This document shows positions 54,283-64,000 of a stretch of 64,000 nt of DNA, piece after piece. The stretch's first letter is position 1. Every line of letters starts with the position of its first letter. The notes beneath the pieces were generated by a model. That model did not search any database. It was not told the DNA's origin and saw nothing but the letters and a program-made list of their open reading frames with translations. The DNA is from a bacterium (GTDB lineage: Bacteria > Verrucomicrobiota > Verrucomicrobiia > Limisphaerales > J093). The stretch spans positions 1-64,000 of the forward strand of contig JAJXZJ010000069.1 in assembly GCA_021780105.1 (NCBI GenBank). Direction: 5' to 3'. A program made the position numbers and the translations under genes.

Positions 54283-55418
54283 GCCGGCATGCGTTTAACC
54301 TCCGCCGGTTCTGGGCGATCGTCGTCAAGGAGTTCATCCAGATGCGGCGCGACCGGCTGACCTTTGCCATGATGGTCGGCATCCCGCTGATCCAGCTCAT
54401 CCTGTTCGGCTACGCCATCAACGCCGATCCGAAGCACCTGCCGACCGCGGTGCTGTCCGCGGACAACAGCATCTTCTCGCGCACGCTGGTCTGGGCGCTG
54501 CAAAACAGCGACTACTTCCACATCGTCCGCCAGTCCGGCAGTGAGGAGGAAATCCGCACGCTCCTGGCACGGGGCAATGTCCAGTTCGTCGTTCACATTC
54601 CGGAGGATTTCTCCCGCAGGCTGCTGCGCGGCGAGCAGCCCAGCCTGCTGTTGGAAGCCGACGCCACCGACCCGATGGCCACCGGCTACGCGTTGTCCGC
54701 CTTGGACACGCTGGTCAATTCGGCATTCGACCGCGATCTGATCGGCCCGCTGAGCCGGCTTCGCGTCCGGCCGGGACCGGTCGAATTGCGCACGCACCGG
54801 CATTACAATCCGGAGAACATCACGCAATACAACATCGTTCCGGGCCTGATGGGGGTGGTGCTGACGATGACGATGGTCATCATCACCGCGCTGGCCATCA
54901 CCCGTGAACGTGAGCGGGGCACGATGGAAAACCTGCTGTCCACGCCGGTGCATCCCGGCGAGGTGATGATCGGCAAGATCATCCCCTACATCCTGGTCGG
55001 CTACATCCAGGTGACGTTGATCCTGGCGGCGGCGCGGTTCCTGTTTCATGTGCCCATGATGGGTAGCCTGCCGCTGTTGCTGGGCGTGATCCTCTTGTTC
55101 ATCAGTGCGACACTGACCGTGGGCATCACGTTTTCCACGGCCACCCGCAACCAACTCCAGGCCGTGCAGATGGCCTTTTTCTTCTTCCTGCCGAACATTC
55201 TCCTGTCCGGGTTCATGTTCCCGTTTCGGGGCATGCCGTCGTGGGCGCAATGGATCGGCGAAGCGCTGCCGCTCACGCATTTCCTGCGCATCGCACGGGG
55301 CATTCTGCTGAAGGGAAACGGCCCGCGGGAAATCGCGCCGGAGCTGTGGCCGATCGCCCTGTTCATGGTGTTGATGCTCACCATCGGCATCAAACGCTAC
55401 CGGCAGACGCTGGATTGA
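54279..55418 (+). CDS. ABC-2 type permease (YbhS/YbhR-like)
   Basis: A 379-residue permease. The first helix (about 28-48) is followed by a large periplasmic domain (about 50-180) and five C-terminal helices with the ABC-2 signature ITRERERGTMENLLSTPVHP. The N-terminal FWAIVVKEFIQMRRDRLTF is the usual start of this family. E. coli has two permeases (YbhS, YbhR); here only one is present, so it probably works as a homodimer. Cargo unknown; drugs or cations are handled by related systems. Confidence 0.93.
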   Translation: MSRHAFNLRRFWAIVVKEFIQMRRDRLTFAMMVGIPLIQLILFGYAINADPKHLPTAVLSADNSIFSRTLVWALQNSDYFHIVRQSGSEEEIRTLLARGNVQFVVHIPEDFSRRLLRGEQPSLLLEADATDPMATGYALSALDTLVNSAFDRDLIGPLSRLRVRPGPVELRTHRHYNPENITQYNIVPGLMGVVLTMTMVIITALAITRERERGTMENLLSTPVHPGEVMIGKIIPYILVGYIQVTLILAAARFLFHVPMMGSLPLLLGVILLFISATLTVGITFSTATRNQLQAVQMAFFFFLPNILLSGFMFPFRGMPSWAQWIGEALPLTHFLRIARGILLKGNGPREIAPELWPIALFMVLMLTIGIKRYRQTLD

Positions 55419-55461
55419 CCGGCTGTGCGCCGTGGCGCGGGTGCGCGGGTGCGCGGCCGGT

Positions 55462-57513
55462 TTACGGATCAAGACGATACCGCCGGTGCATGTAGAGATC
55501 GTCAGCCACCTGAAAGATCGCGATGGCGTCCCGCTGTAGTTCGGCTTCCGCGGCGGTGGTTTGCGTCATCGGTTCGAGGTTCACCATCTTGGGATCGCCC
55601 GCGTAATACTCCACCGTCTTCTGCAGGCCAAGCACGACGAGCCGGTCATGCGTGAACAGGCCGATGTCGCGGTCGTGATTGAGCAGCGCCCGGCCGTCTT
55701 CCGGCGGATCGTGCAGCAGGTCGCGGCCGAAGAACAGCGTCTGGTAGGGCCGGCCAATCAGCCCCAGGACGGTCGGCGACACATCGAGCGAACTGCCCAA
55801 CATGCCGAACCGCGCCGGGTGTTTCACCACCGCCGGGCCAAGGATGACCAGCGGGATTTCGTAGGACCGGATGGGGATTTTCTGGCTGCCATAGACCCGC
55901 GCCCCGTGGTCGGCGACCACGACGAACACGGTGTTGGTCCAAAACGCCTCGCGCCTGGCGTCGCGGAAGAATTGGCCCAGACACCAGTCCGAGTACTTCA
56001 CGGCCTTTTCGCGCGAGGGCGAGGGCAGTTCGGGATCCTCCGGAATGCGGCCGCGCGGATAGGTGTAGGGCTTGTGGTTGGACACGGACATGATGGTGCC
56101 CAGGAACGGCTTGCCCGTTTGGTTCAACGCGCGAAATTCCCGGATGGCGCGGGCATAAACGTCCTCGTCGCACACGCCCCAGATGGTGGCAAAGGACGAG
56201 TTCGTGAAATCATCGTGAAAGGACGATTCTTCGCCCCCGAAGAACGAAAGCAGCCCGGCGAAAATCGTCGGGAAAAAGCCGTCATGAAACCGCGGGTTGT
56301 GTTCCAGGAAGCGGTCCCAGCCGTTGTGGAGCGCGTAGGGCTTCATGTCGTCGAATATCCCCCGGCCGCCGTAGAAAAAGACCGTGTTGTAACCGTCGCG
56401 CTTCAAGACGCGGGCGACGGTCTCGATGTTCTCCGAACGGTCGCGCTTGACGATCGCCCCACCGGGCAGCGGCGGGAAGGACGACAGCACGCCCTCGAAC
56501 CCGCGCACGGTGCGGTCGCCACAGGCGTAAATGTTGGTGAACAGCAGCCCCTCCTGGGTTGCCAAGCCGTCCATTTCCGGCGTGAGGGATTCGCCTTTGC
56601 GGCCCAGGCAGCCCCAGAATTCCGAGCCGAGGCTTTCTTCCAGCAGGATGACCACGTTCAAACGCGGCCGGCCGGGGTCGCCGGCGATGTTGCGTCGGAG
56701 GCCATGCTCCTCGCCAACAAATTGCGCGTCCGGCTCGGCCAGCAGGCGGCGCACGCGCGAGTAGGCCTCGTCCGGCGGCATCGTCCGGTAAAACGCGGCG
56801 AAACTCAGGTTGTGGGTCCATGCCGCCCGCGCGAACGCCAGCGTGCCATTGTCCGCAATCTCGTCCAGCGTGCGGTCCTGGCTGAAGGTCGGCCCTTGAA
56901 ATTTCACCGTCGCGGTGAGGACCACGGCGGCCGCGAGCGTGCCGCCCAACCACAGGAAGCGCACCCTGAGCGGGAGCGGCCGGTTCCACATGTGGCGATG
57001 CCGGCGGAGGAGAATCACCGTCCAAGCCAGGGCCACCAGAGCGCACGCCGCCACGACACCAACCACCGGATAGGATTCCCAGATGTTGGTCAGGACTTCG
57101 CGTGGGTTGTCCAGATAATCCACCGCCACCGTGTTGAAGCGCGCGGCAAATTCGTCGAAGTAAAAAAACTCAAGAATTACCCGGAACACCATCACCAGCC
57201 ACCACGCAAAGCAACCGACGGCGAACAGCACGCGATGCCACGTCGCCGCGAAAACGCGGTTGGGCAGGATGAAGAACCAGGCCAGCAGCGGAACGACGGA
57301 AAACAGGCAGGCGGCGGCGTCCCGATGCAGCCCCACGAGGAACATCCTGGCCCCCTCGGCGGCCGGCACGTGGGCCGGTTCGAACTTCAGAAACAGCGCC
57401 AGCCGCAGCGCGGTGAACAGCACCAGCAGGGACAGATACCAAAAGACAACCAATCCGTAGCGGGACTGCCACCACTTCGCGCCGGATGCACCTGGTTGCT
57501 CGCCGGTGGCCAT
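55462..57513 (-). CDS. LTA-synthase-like sulfatase-fold membrane enzyme
   Basis: A 683-residue enzyme. Five transmembrane helices (about 15-185) are followed by an extracytoplasmic alkaline-phosphatase-fold domain. LNVVILLEESLGSEFWGCLG holds a metal-binding Glu, CGDRTVRGFEGVLSSFPPLP holds the likely nucleophile Thr335, and VVADHGARVYGSQKIPI supplies the Asp-His ligands. The family transfers phosphoglycerol or phosphoethanolamine groups to envelope polymers. In a Gram-negative-type bacterium the acceptor is more likely a periplasmic glucan or lipid than teichoic acid. It follows the cNMP-binding gene, sharing one base with it (TGATG). Confidence 0.88.
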   Translation of the reverse strand: MATGEQPGASGAKWWQSRYGLVVFWYLSLLVLFTALRLALFLKFEPAHVPAAEGARMFLVGLHRDAAACLFSVVPLLAWFFILPNRVFAATWHRVLFAVGCFAWWLVMVFRVILEFFYFDEFAARFNTVAVDYLDNPREVLTNIWESYPVVGVVAACALVALAWTVILLRRHRHMWNRPLPLRVRFLWLGGTLAAAVVLTATVKFQGPTFSQDRTLDEIADNGTLAFARAAWTHNLSFAAFYRTMPPDEAYSRVRRLLAEPDAQFVGEEHGLRRNIAGDPGRPRLNVVILLEESLGSEFWGCLGRKGESLTPEMDGLATQEGLLFTNIYACGDRTVRGFEGVLSSFPPLPGGAIVKRDRSENIETVARVLKRDGYNTVFFYGGRGIFDDMKPYALHNGWDRFLEHNPRFHDGFFPTIFAGLLSFFGGEESSFHDDFTNSSFATIWGVCDEDVYARAIREFRALNQTGKPFLGTIMSVSNHKPYTYPRGRIPEDPELPSPSREKAVKYSDWCLGQFFRDARREAFWTNTVFVVVADHGARVYGSQKIPIRSYEIPLVILGPAVVKHPARFGMLGSSLDVSPTVLGLIGRPYQTLFFGRDLLHDPPEDGRALLNHDRDIGLFTHDRLVVLGLQKTVEYYAGDPKMVNLEPMTQTTAAEAELQRDAIAIFQVADDLYMHRRYRLDP

Positions 57514-58232
57514 CAGAGATGAATTTCCGAAAGCGTGCGCGCTGACCGGATCGAATGCATGTATTTCTTGTCCAGGTCAAGCAACCGGGCCGTGATGGAC
57601 CGGCTGATCGCGAGCAGGAACGGCGTCGCGAGTGCCGGCGCCTCATGCACGATGGTTTCAAACGCCGTGGCTGGCAGCTTCAACAGCAGGCTGTCCTCGT
57701 TGGCCAGAATGTCCGCCGAGCGCGGCCCCTCGATCAGCAACGCCACTTCGCCAAAGAAATCGCCCACGCCCAGCGTGGCGAGCGTGGTTTCCTTGCCGTC
57801 CATGGTCAAGGCCGCGCGCAACTCGCCTTCGAGGATGAAATACATGGCGTCGCCGTGGTCGCCCTTGCTGAACAGCCGGGCGAACTTCACAACGCGCACG
57901 ACTTCCAGGTAATGCAGGAAGGACTCGAGCTGCGCCAGTTCCATCTCGGCGAACAGCTTGATGCGCCGGAGATTATCGGCCTTGACCGTGGCCCCTGGCG
58001 GCGCGGCCTGGTCCGCCGGCTTGGCGCCGAAGAACATCTTCAGTTCGGCCAGCTCGGACGCCTTCACCCACATGCGCTGGTCCTGCACAAACACCCAGCT
58101 TCCGGCGGTGACCCGCCGTTGCTTCACCCAGGTGACGAGCATGGGGAGTTCCAGCGGCCCGTAAGCGACGTGGTCCGCGCCCCAGATCCGGTAGAGCGGC
58201 GCTGCCTGTTGGTTTTGCATAGGCTTAGTCAT
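57513..58232 (-). CDS. GYF-like plus cyclic-nucleotide-binding domain protein
   Basis: A 239-residue cytoplasmic protein. Residues about 8-65 form a GYF_2-like domain (LYRIWGADHVAYGPLELPML, then WVFVQDQRMWVKASELAEL). Residues about 95-205 form a cNMP-binding barrel (LFSKGDHGDAMYFILEGELR; LGVGDFFGEVALLIEGPRSA, the phosphate-binding cassette). There is no DNA-binding domain, so it may regulate a partner protein rather than transcription. It is coupled (TGATG) to the LTA-synthase-like gene and may control it. The start at 58232 is chosen over an upstream ATG (58277) for its position just before the domain. Confidence 0.82.
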   Translation of the reverse strand: MTKPMQNQQAAPLYRIWGADHVAYGPLELPMLVTWVKQRRVTAGSWVFVQDQRMWVKASELAELKMFFGAKPADQAAPPGATVKADNLRRIKLFAEMELAQLESFLHYLEVVRVVKFARLFSKGDHGDAMYFILEGELRAALTMDGKETTLATLGVGDFFGEVALLIEGPRSADILANEDSLLLKLPATAFETIVHEAPALATPFLLAISRSITARLLDLDKKYMHSIRSARTLSEIHL

Positions 58233-58320
58233 CTTTTCGTGAAGCCCAAAGGTAAACGGCTTGTCCGGCCCGCCCAAGCGAAAAATGGCTCGTGGACGCG
58301 TTTACCGGCCCGCCCGTCGG

Positions 58321-58734
58321 TCAATGCTCCTTGAACTTGATCGCGACGGCCACGATCACACGCGAGTTGATTGGCGTGGCGGTCGGCGCCCACCACGGCC
58401 CCCAAACCTGCACGCCGGCGGTCTGCACCTGATCATGCACCAGGTAGGCCGCGTCGGCGCCCAGCTTGGCGGCGCGCGCGCGGATGGAAGCCTCGATCTT
58501 GTCCACCGGCGGCGGCGGATCGGTCGAGGCGTTGATCGCCACCTCGCCCAGCCGGTCAAACGGCTGCTTCGGCTCGGCCTGCAAAATTTGCACGCGCGCC
58601 GGATCCACGGCCGGATACCGGGGGGCGCCGATGTATTGGACGGTATTGCTCTCCAGCGAACTGCAACCCGTGAGACAGAACGACAAACCGGCGCACATCA
58701 GCAGTCCGGCAGCCCATGACAATTTCGATTTCAT
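58321..58734 (-). CDS. Small lipoprotein
   Basis: A 137-residue lipoprotein. The signal peptide ends in CLTGC, giving the lipidated Cys. The body starts with VQYIGAPRYPAVDPARVQIL, followed by FDRLGEVAINA and a conserved IRARAAKLGADAAYLVHDQV stretch, a pattern found in several bacterial lipoproteins of unknown function. The ATG at 58734 is chosen because it begins the signal peptide; a longer upstream frame is discarded. It is probably in the outer membrane. Confidence 0.8.
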   Translation of the reverse strand: MKSKLSWAAGLLMCAGLSFCLTGCSSLESNTVQYIGAPRYPAVDPARVQILQAEPKQPFDRLGEVAINASTDPPPPVDKIEASIRARAAKLGADAAYLVHDQVQTAGVQVWGPWWAPTATPINSRVIVAVAIKFKEH

Positions 58735-59035
58735 AACCAGACTCCAGTGGCACTCTGCGTCAGCGCCCCGCGCTTGTAAAGCCGGCCCCCGCCACTGGCG
58801 ACCGCGACTCTTTAACAAACCGCACGCCGGTCTTTGACACTCTATGGCCAGCCACCCCTCAAAAAAATAAATCCCTTCAACGGCGCTCACCTTTTCAATC
58901 GGCATCGTCCCAGATGGCGCCAACGGCCTGGGGTTCTCCACCCGGCTGCGGTGAGGCACTGCCGCCAAAATCCCAACGCCATCGTCGGTCGGTGCTCGCG
59001 CGAAATCAAATGCGCTCTGGATCTGCAACGCCCGG
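58735..59035. other. Intergenic region
   Basis: 301 bases downstream of the LytS/LytR-type operon and upstream of the lipoprotein. An A-run at 58861-58868 with flanking GC sequence could take part in termination of the operon read from the right, but no clear hairpin was defined. Nothing else was seen. Confidence 0.5.
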
Positions 59036-59821
59036 TCAGCCCACACCGTCGCCGTGCCCTTCCGGATATTGCAACCGTTCCTGGAGTTCTTTGACGCCGC
59101 GCGTGATCATCAGTTGGCGGTTGTCGTGCAGGACAACGACGTATTCGCCGCGGGCACTGGACTGCAGGCCCTTCACCCGGTCCAGGTTCACGAGTATGGA
59201 CCGGCTGATGCGCAGGAACAAGCGGGGCGGCAGCTTGGTCTCCAGGTTGGTCAGCGTTTCGCGCAACACATGATTTTCCAGGCCTACGTGCAACAGGGCG
59301 TAATTGCCCACCGATTCGAGGTAATCCAGATCCTTCACCCGGATGAAGAGCGTCTGCGTGCCGGTCTTGACCGCGATGCGGCTCAGGTAGGCAGGCTCGC
59401 CTTTGGCGGATTTGAGCCAGTCCGCAAGTTGCTGGTTGACGGCCGATTGATTTCGCGTCTCGAGGTGCTGGCGCGCCCGTTCAACAGCGGTGAGCAGCCT
59501 CGCCTGCGTAAAGGGCTTGAGCAGGTAGTCCAGTGCGTGAACTTCAAAGGCTTCAATGGCGTGCTGGTCGTGGGCGGTGACGAAGATCACCGCCGGCCAC
59601 GTCTCCGCCGGCAGCGCTCGCAGCACGTCGAAGCCGCTGACTTCAGGCATTTGCACGTCCAGAAAAACCAGGTCCGGCCGGTGCCCGCGAATGAACGCGA
59701 TCGCTTCGGGACCGTTGCTGCAGTCGCCGATGATTTCCAGGTCCGCGGCGTCGGCCAGCAACTTCCGCAAGCGCCCGCGGGCGAGCGCTTCGTCATCAAC
59801 AATCACGGCCCGGATTTTCAC
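59036..59821 (-). CDS. LytTR-family response regulator
   Basis: A 261-residue regulator. The receiver domain (1-120) has D9, D10, phospho-acceptor Asp55 in [10 protein letters not shown], a conserved Thr (VTAHD) and Lys in YLLKPFT. The C-terminal LytTR DNA-binding domain covers about 150-250 ([39 protein letters not shown]). It is the partner of the kinase whose stop it overlaps by 4 bases. Targets are unknown. Confidence 0.94.
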   Translation of the reverse strand: MKIRAVIVDDEALARGRLRKLLADAADLEIIGDCSNGPEAIAFIRGHRPDLVFLDVQMPEVSGFDVLRALPAETWPAVIFVTAHDQHAIEAFEVHALDYLLKPFTQARLLTAVERARQHLETRNQSAVNQQLADWLKSAKGEPAYLSRIAVKTGTQTLFIRVKDLDYLESVGNYALLHVGLENHVLRETLTNLETKLPPRLFLRISRSILVNLDRVKGLQSSARGEYVVVLHDNRQLMITRGVKELQERLQYPEGHGDGVG

Positions 59822-61038
59822 GCAGCAGGTTTCCTCGGTTGCGCCACAGCGCTCACGGCCGGGCGGCAGGGCAGTTGGATTTCTGCCAGAAAGCCTCCCG
59901 TGCCGCCCGGTGCGAGCCGAAGCGACGCTCGATCGCCATAAAGCTCGTTCAGGCGGGAGCGGGTATTGCTGAGGCCGACGCCCTCTTTGAGAGCTCCCTT
60001 CGCGGACACAGCCGGCCCCCGGCCGTTGTCTTCGACTCGCAAGAGCAGCAGCTCGCCGGCGCGCTCCGCCGTGATCCGGACGAGGCCGGGCGCGATTTGC
60101 GATTCGATCCCGTGCTTGACGGCGTTTTCCACCAGCGGCTGCAAGATGAGGATCGGCACGCGGGTGTCCAAGGCCGCCGCATCAATCTGTTTTTCCACGC
60201 GCAGCCGGTCACCGAAGCGGATTTGCTCGATGAGCAGGTAGTGATCCAGGAAGTGAAGCTCCTCGCGCAAGGTGACCTCCTGCCGGTCAGAAGCGTTGAG
60301 GGTCAGGCGCAGCAGGCTGCTGAGGGCCTCGATCATCTCCTCGGCTTGCGGCTGTTCATGCACCAACGAGGCGATCGAGTTGAGGGTGTTAAACAGGAAA
60401 TGCGGATTGAGCTGCATGCGCAGGGCCTGGAGCCGCGCCTGCGCCAGGCGTGCTTCCAGTTCGGTCTCGCGACGCTGACGCGCCTGGGTGCGTTCGTAAA
60501 AGCGAATGGCGTGGGCCACGCCCACCAACCCCCAGAAGATCGGCAATTGGTAGGTGATGCGCCTCAAGATGACGAACGCCGTGGTGCGGGTCTCCCGGTT
60601 CAGCCGGGACAGCTCGGTCGGGTCCTGCCGAATCAGCGCCGGCGCGGGTGGACTCAAATAGGCAAACGCACCGACGATCGCGAAACTCAGGGCACAGACC
60701 AGCAAATGCACCCAGAGGGAGCGTTTCCACGTGGAGCGTTCGAGCGTGTAGGTCGAGGAGGTCCACACGATGAGCGGTGTCAGGAACGTCCACGGAAGCA
60801 GGCGGAACAGCGCCGCCACCAGCGCCTGCTCCATGTTGGCGGATTGGAGCAGCGCCATTTCAAGGGCCGAGGCCAGCGCCACCAAAAGCCAGAACGCCGC
60901 CACCAACGACCAGAAGCCCGAAAAGCGCCAGCGCTGGGCTGCCGAAGTGCGGGCGGAGGTGGGAAGGTCTGCCGATCCGGGCAATTCATGTCCATTCTCA
61001 CTCAAAGCCATCGGAGAACCCACGGAGGTTTCACTCAT
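59818..61038 (-). CDS. LytS/YehU-type sensor histidine kinase
   Basis: A 406-residue kinase. Four transmembrane segments lie between about 40 and 190 ([40 protein letters not shown]). The His_kinase domain has the phospho-acceptor in [20 protein letters not shown], and the ATPase domain has [20 protein letters not shown] and DNGRGP. No extra sensory domain is seen. The ATG at 61038 is chosen because TAAGCT lies 7 bases upstream; an open frame extends 186 codons further but lacks conservation. Confidence 0.92.
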   Translation of the reverse strand: MSETSVGSPMALSENGHELPGSADLPTSARTSAAQRWRFSGFWSLVAAFWLLVALASALEMALLQSANMEQALVAALFRLLPWTFLTPLIVWTSSTYTLERSTWKRSLWVHLLVCALSFAIVGAFAYLSPPAPALIRQDPTELSRLNRETRTTAFVILRRITYQLPIFWGLVGVAHAIRFYERTQARQRRETELEARLAQARLQALRMQLNPHFLFNTLNSIASLVHEQPQAEEMIEALSSLLRLTLNASDRQEVTLREELHFLDHYLLIEQIRFGDRLRVEKQIDAAALDTRVPILILQPLVENAVKHGIESQIAPGLVRITAERAGELLLLRVEDNGRGPAVSAKGALKEGVGLSNTRSRLNELYGDRASLRLAPGGTGGFLAEIQLPCRPAVSAVAQPRKPAA

Positions 61039-61706
61039 CTTTTCCAGCTTACCGGAGGAACCGTTTGAAGTCACGCGCCCGGCCTGATTTCCATCCCGCA
61101 AAGGACGCCGTTCAACCCGTTTGTTGCGGGTTCTGTCACATTCGGAAAATCGCCGGCTCATCCGTGGCGTCATTCTCTGCGTATGGGGAGCACAACTCCA
61201 TGAACAAAAGACCGCCAGCCCCAGTTTGGCTGGGGCCGTGGAAATCAGCAAGCGTCCGCCTCCGGACACATCCCACGGCCGGACCGGCCTTCGGGCCAAC
61301 GAGGCCGGGGACCTCTTGCGGGCGGCGGCGATTCGCGCCGGGGCGACGTTTCGGCAAGGCCGATGCCACCGCGCTGATCGTAATCCTGCTCCGACGTTTC
61401 GGCGCCGTGGTGCAACCGTGTTGGACGTTGATGCGACGTTCCGTGAAGTTCCGTTCGTGCCAGCACAATTCGCCGGCAGCTCCTGGCTTGAACGAAGTTC
61501 CCTCCACCCCGGCGGCAACGACCATGGGGTGCAACTGCCGTGGCGAAAGCTTCCGGGGAGCTTGGAGCCGGACCGGACGCGGCGAGCGAGTCGCACACAG
61601 ACGGCTCATGCAAATGAGCCACCATCTGTTGAGCGAGCAGCCCGGCAGGCGGTAGAATCGAGCAGAACCGGTGCTGCGAAAGCGTGTCACGCTCAGCGGC
61701 GTGCCG
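61039..61706. other. Long intergenic region, no recognised gene
   Basis: 668 bases between frr and the sensor kinase. Several overlapping open frames exist on both strands (for example 61136-61690 on the minus strand), but none has codon pattern, motif or start signal worth calling. It may be a decayed gene. Confidence 0.5.
61046..61051 (-). promoter_or_regulatory. TAAGCT -10 box 7 bases before kinase ATG
   Basis: On the minus strand TAAGCT is followed by GGAAAAG and the ATG at 61038. The GGAAAAG could also help ribosome binding if the transcript starts further upstream. Confidence 0.4.
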
Positions 61707-62267
61707 TCACACCGTCAGAATCTCTTTCTCCTTCTTGACGACGTGGTCGTCCACCTTGGCGATGTATTGGTCGTGGAGCTTCTGAACTTCTTTTTCGGCG
61801 TGCTCCTCCTCGTCCTCGGTCACGCCGCCGGCCTTGGCCGCCTTCTTCAAATGTTCGAGCGCGTCGCGACGGATGTGGCGGACGGCCACACGAGCGTCCT
61901 CAGCCATTTTCTTGACGATTTTGACGAATTCCTGGCGCCGCTCGGTGCTGAGTTCAGGAAAAACCAGCCGGATGATCTTCTTGTCAATGGCCGGGTTGAT
62001 GCCAAGGCTGCTCTTTTGAATGGCCTTCTCGATCGGGTGCAGCATGTTCGCATCCCAGGGCTGGATGACCAACATGCGCGGTTCGGGCGTGGTGATGCCC
62101 GCCAGTTCGCGGACGCGCATTTGGGAACCGTAGGCGTCCACGACGATACCCTCCACCAAGCCGGGCGAAGCCTTGCCGGTGCGCACGCCAGCAAACTCGT
62201 GGAGCAGGACTTGCTCGGTTTTTTCCATTTTTTCCTCGGCCTCGAGCAGGATGTCGTCCAGTGTCAT
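61707..62267 (-). CDS. frr: Ribosome-recycling factor
   Basis: A 186-residue factor that, with EF-G, splits post-termination ribosomes. VLLHEFAGVRTGKASPGLVE and the central INPAIDKKIIRLVFPELSTE with RRQEFVKIVKKMAEDARVAV are the conserved blocks. Length is exactly normal. It lies downstream of pyrH with a 54-base gap, the usual bacterial order. Confidence 0.97.
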   Translation of the reverse strand: MTLDDILLEAEEKMEKTEQVLLHEFAGVRTGKASPGLVEGIVVDAYGSQMRVRELAGITTPEPRMLVIQPWDANMLHPIEKAIQKSSLGINPAIDKKIIRLVFPELSTERRQEFVKIVKKMAEDARVAVRHIRRDALEHLKKAAKAGGVTEDEEEHAEKEVQKLHDQYIAKVDDHVVKKEKEILTV

Positions 62268-62321
62268 AGGTTTGTAACTGTGTTGTGGCTGGGCTTCATA
62301 TAGAGCGTTTTTCGCCCGCGG

Positions 62322-63197
<876 letters not shown>

Positions 63198-64000
63198 TCA
63201 AAGGTTGTCTGTCACCGCCAGCCGCGGCGGATCGGCGACCGCTTGTTCGGGCGCCAGCGCGGCGGCTTCATTTCCCAGCACGCGGTATTGGCTGATTTGG
63301 AACGAGACTTCGCGGTCGTCTGCCAGACCCAGCCGGGCGTATTCCTCCTTCGTGATCCGGGCGCGGAGGATCAGACCGGACGCCAGTTCCAACTCCAGCC
63401 GCAGCATGATGCCCAGGAAGAACGTGTGCCGGATGACTGCGCGGTAGCGGAATTGCGCCACGTCGCTGGCAAGCTGCACGGCATAGGGCCGGAAACCGAT
63501 GCGCACCCGCTGGCCGTCGGCCAGGCCGGGGGCGGGAAATTCCAGTTCATGCAGTCGCGCCACGCCGCTGCGAACCTCGAGGTCCAGCACATTCATCACG
63601 CCGATGAACCGCGCCACGAATTCGTTGGCCGGCTGTTCGTAAACCTCGCGCGGCGTGCCGACCTGTTCCAGGTTGCCGCGGGAAAAGATCACGATCCGGT
63701 TCGCCACCTCCATCGCCTCCTCCTGATCGTGCGTGACGAAGATGGTGGTGACGTTCAGTTCGTGATGCAGGCGCACCAGCCATTCGCGCAGCTCCTGCCG
63801 GATTTTGGCGTCCACCGCACCAAACGGTTCGTCCAACAGCAGCACGCTCGGCTTGGAGGCGAGCGCGCGGGCAATGGCCACGCGCTGGCGCTGGCCGCCA
63901 GAGAGCTGGTGCGGGTAGCGCCGCTCCAGTCCGGTCAGTTCAAACACCTCCAGCAGTTCGGCAACGCGTGCCGCGATGTCCTGTCGGCGCCACCGTTGAA
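63198..64000 (-). CDS. cysA: Sulfate/thiosulfate-type ABC ATPase, 3' part
   Basis: The C-terminal 267 residues of an importer ATPase; the 5' end with Walker A lies beyond the window. The frame enters as [19 protein letters not shown]. Signature [20 protein letters not shown], Walker [15 protein letters not shown], and H-loop [20 protein letters not shown] are present. The TOBE-like C-terminal domain follows (about the last 110 residues; [20 protein letters not shown]). Similarity is closest to CysA-type ATPases for sulfate; molybdate or other anions remain possible. Confidence 0.87.
   Translation of the reverse strand, partial: QRWRRQDIAARVAELLEVFELTGLERRYPHQLSGGQRQRVAIARALASKPSVLLLDEPFGAVDAKIRQELREWLVRLHHELNVTTIFVTHDQEEAMEVANRIVIFSRGNLEQVGTPREVYEQPANEFVARFIGVMNVLDLEVRSGVARLHELEFPAPGLADGQRVRIGFRPYAVQLASDVAQFRYRAVIRHTFFLGIMLRLELELASGLILRARITKEEYARLGLADDREVSFQISQYRVLGNEAAALAPEQAVADPPRLAVTDNL

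Noticed and set aside
61136-61690. 184-codon minus-strand frame between frr and the sensor kinase
   Set aside because: Competing open frames on both strands, no motif and no start context; listed as a gap.

Overview
The window reads as chromosomal DNA of a GC-rich free-living bacterium, most likely a Verrucomicrobiota member (Pedosphaera/Limisphaera-like). This is an inference from gene content: a DUF1800/DUF1501 pair with a Tat signal, two verrucomicrobial-type pseudopilins, very large secreted proteins with lamin-tail, CotH, beta-helix and fibronectin-like domains, an M2 dipeptidyl carboxypeptidase, and many dispersed REP-like hairpins. No rRNA, tRNA or CRISPR array was seen.

Layout. 0.1-8.6 kb: a Lys-rich secreted peptide, an M2 peptidase, the DUF1800/DUF1501 pair, a NarL-type two-component pair, a small membrane protein and a pseudopilin. 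8.5-8.8 kb: a scar holding an antitoxin-like fragment and a DUF1501 tail fragment. 8.8-12.3 kb: tilS and ftsH. 12.5-23 kb: two large secreted proteins (2250 and 695 residues), a 52-residue membrane peptide and a beta-propeller protein. 23-30.4 kb: housekeeping and metabolic genes (proA, argB, mpl) with a CoA-binding protein, a second pseudopilin, a TPR membrane protein and an ABM-domain protein. 30.4-39.5 kb: an accessory region with a toxin-antitoxin pair, an FGE-like protein, a REP-associated tyrosine transposase among REP hairpins, a 1262-residue secreted protein, a gene cut by an in-frame TAG, and a degenerate 21-bp tandem array. 39.5-41 kb: thiH-thiS. 41-45.4 kb: a four-gene MacB/DevBCA-like exporter operon carrying a small inserted element. 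45.8-48.8 kb: gcvP. 48.8-55.4 kb: a CecR-Ybh-like efflux locus (MFS, TolC, TetR, then divergently HlyD, ABC ATPase, ABC-2 permease). 55.4-64 kb: an LTA-synthase-like enzyme, a cNMP-binding protein, a lipoprotein, a LytS/LytR-type pair, frr, pyrH and the 3' part of a CysA-like ATPase.

Regulation. Many genes have a TANNNT box ending only 5-7 bases before the start codon, which implies leaderless transcripts and helps choose starts, including several GTG starts. The kinase-regulator operon and the next gene share a 23-base imperfect palindrome at the same distance from a candidate -10 box.

The most unusual item is a 317-319 bp element at 41765-42083. It is bounded by inverted arrays of a 7-base unit, carries a 5'-truncated four-helix-bundle (S23/IVP-like) reading frame, and sits exactly between the stop codon of an ABC ATPase and the start codon of its permease. 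Related 7-base arrays lie in frame inside proA and gcvP.
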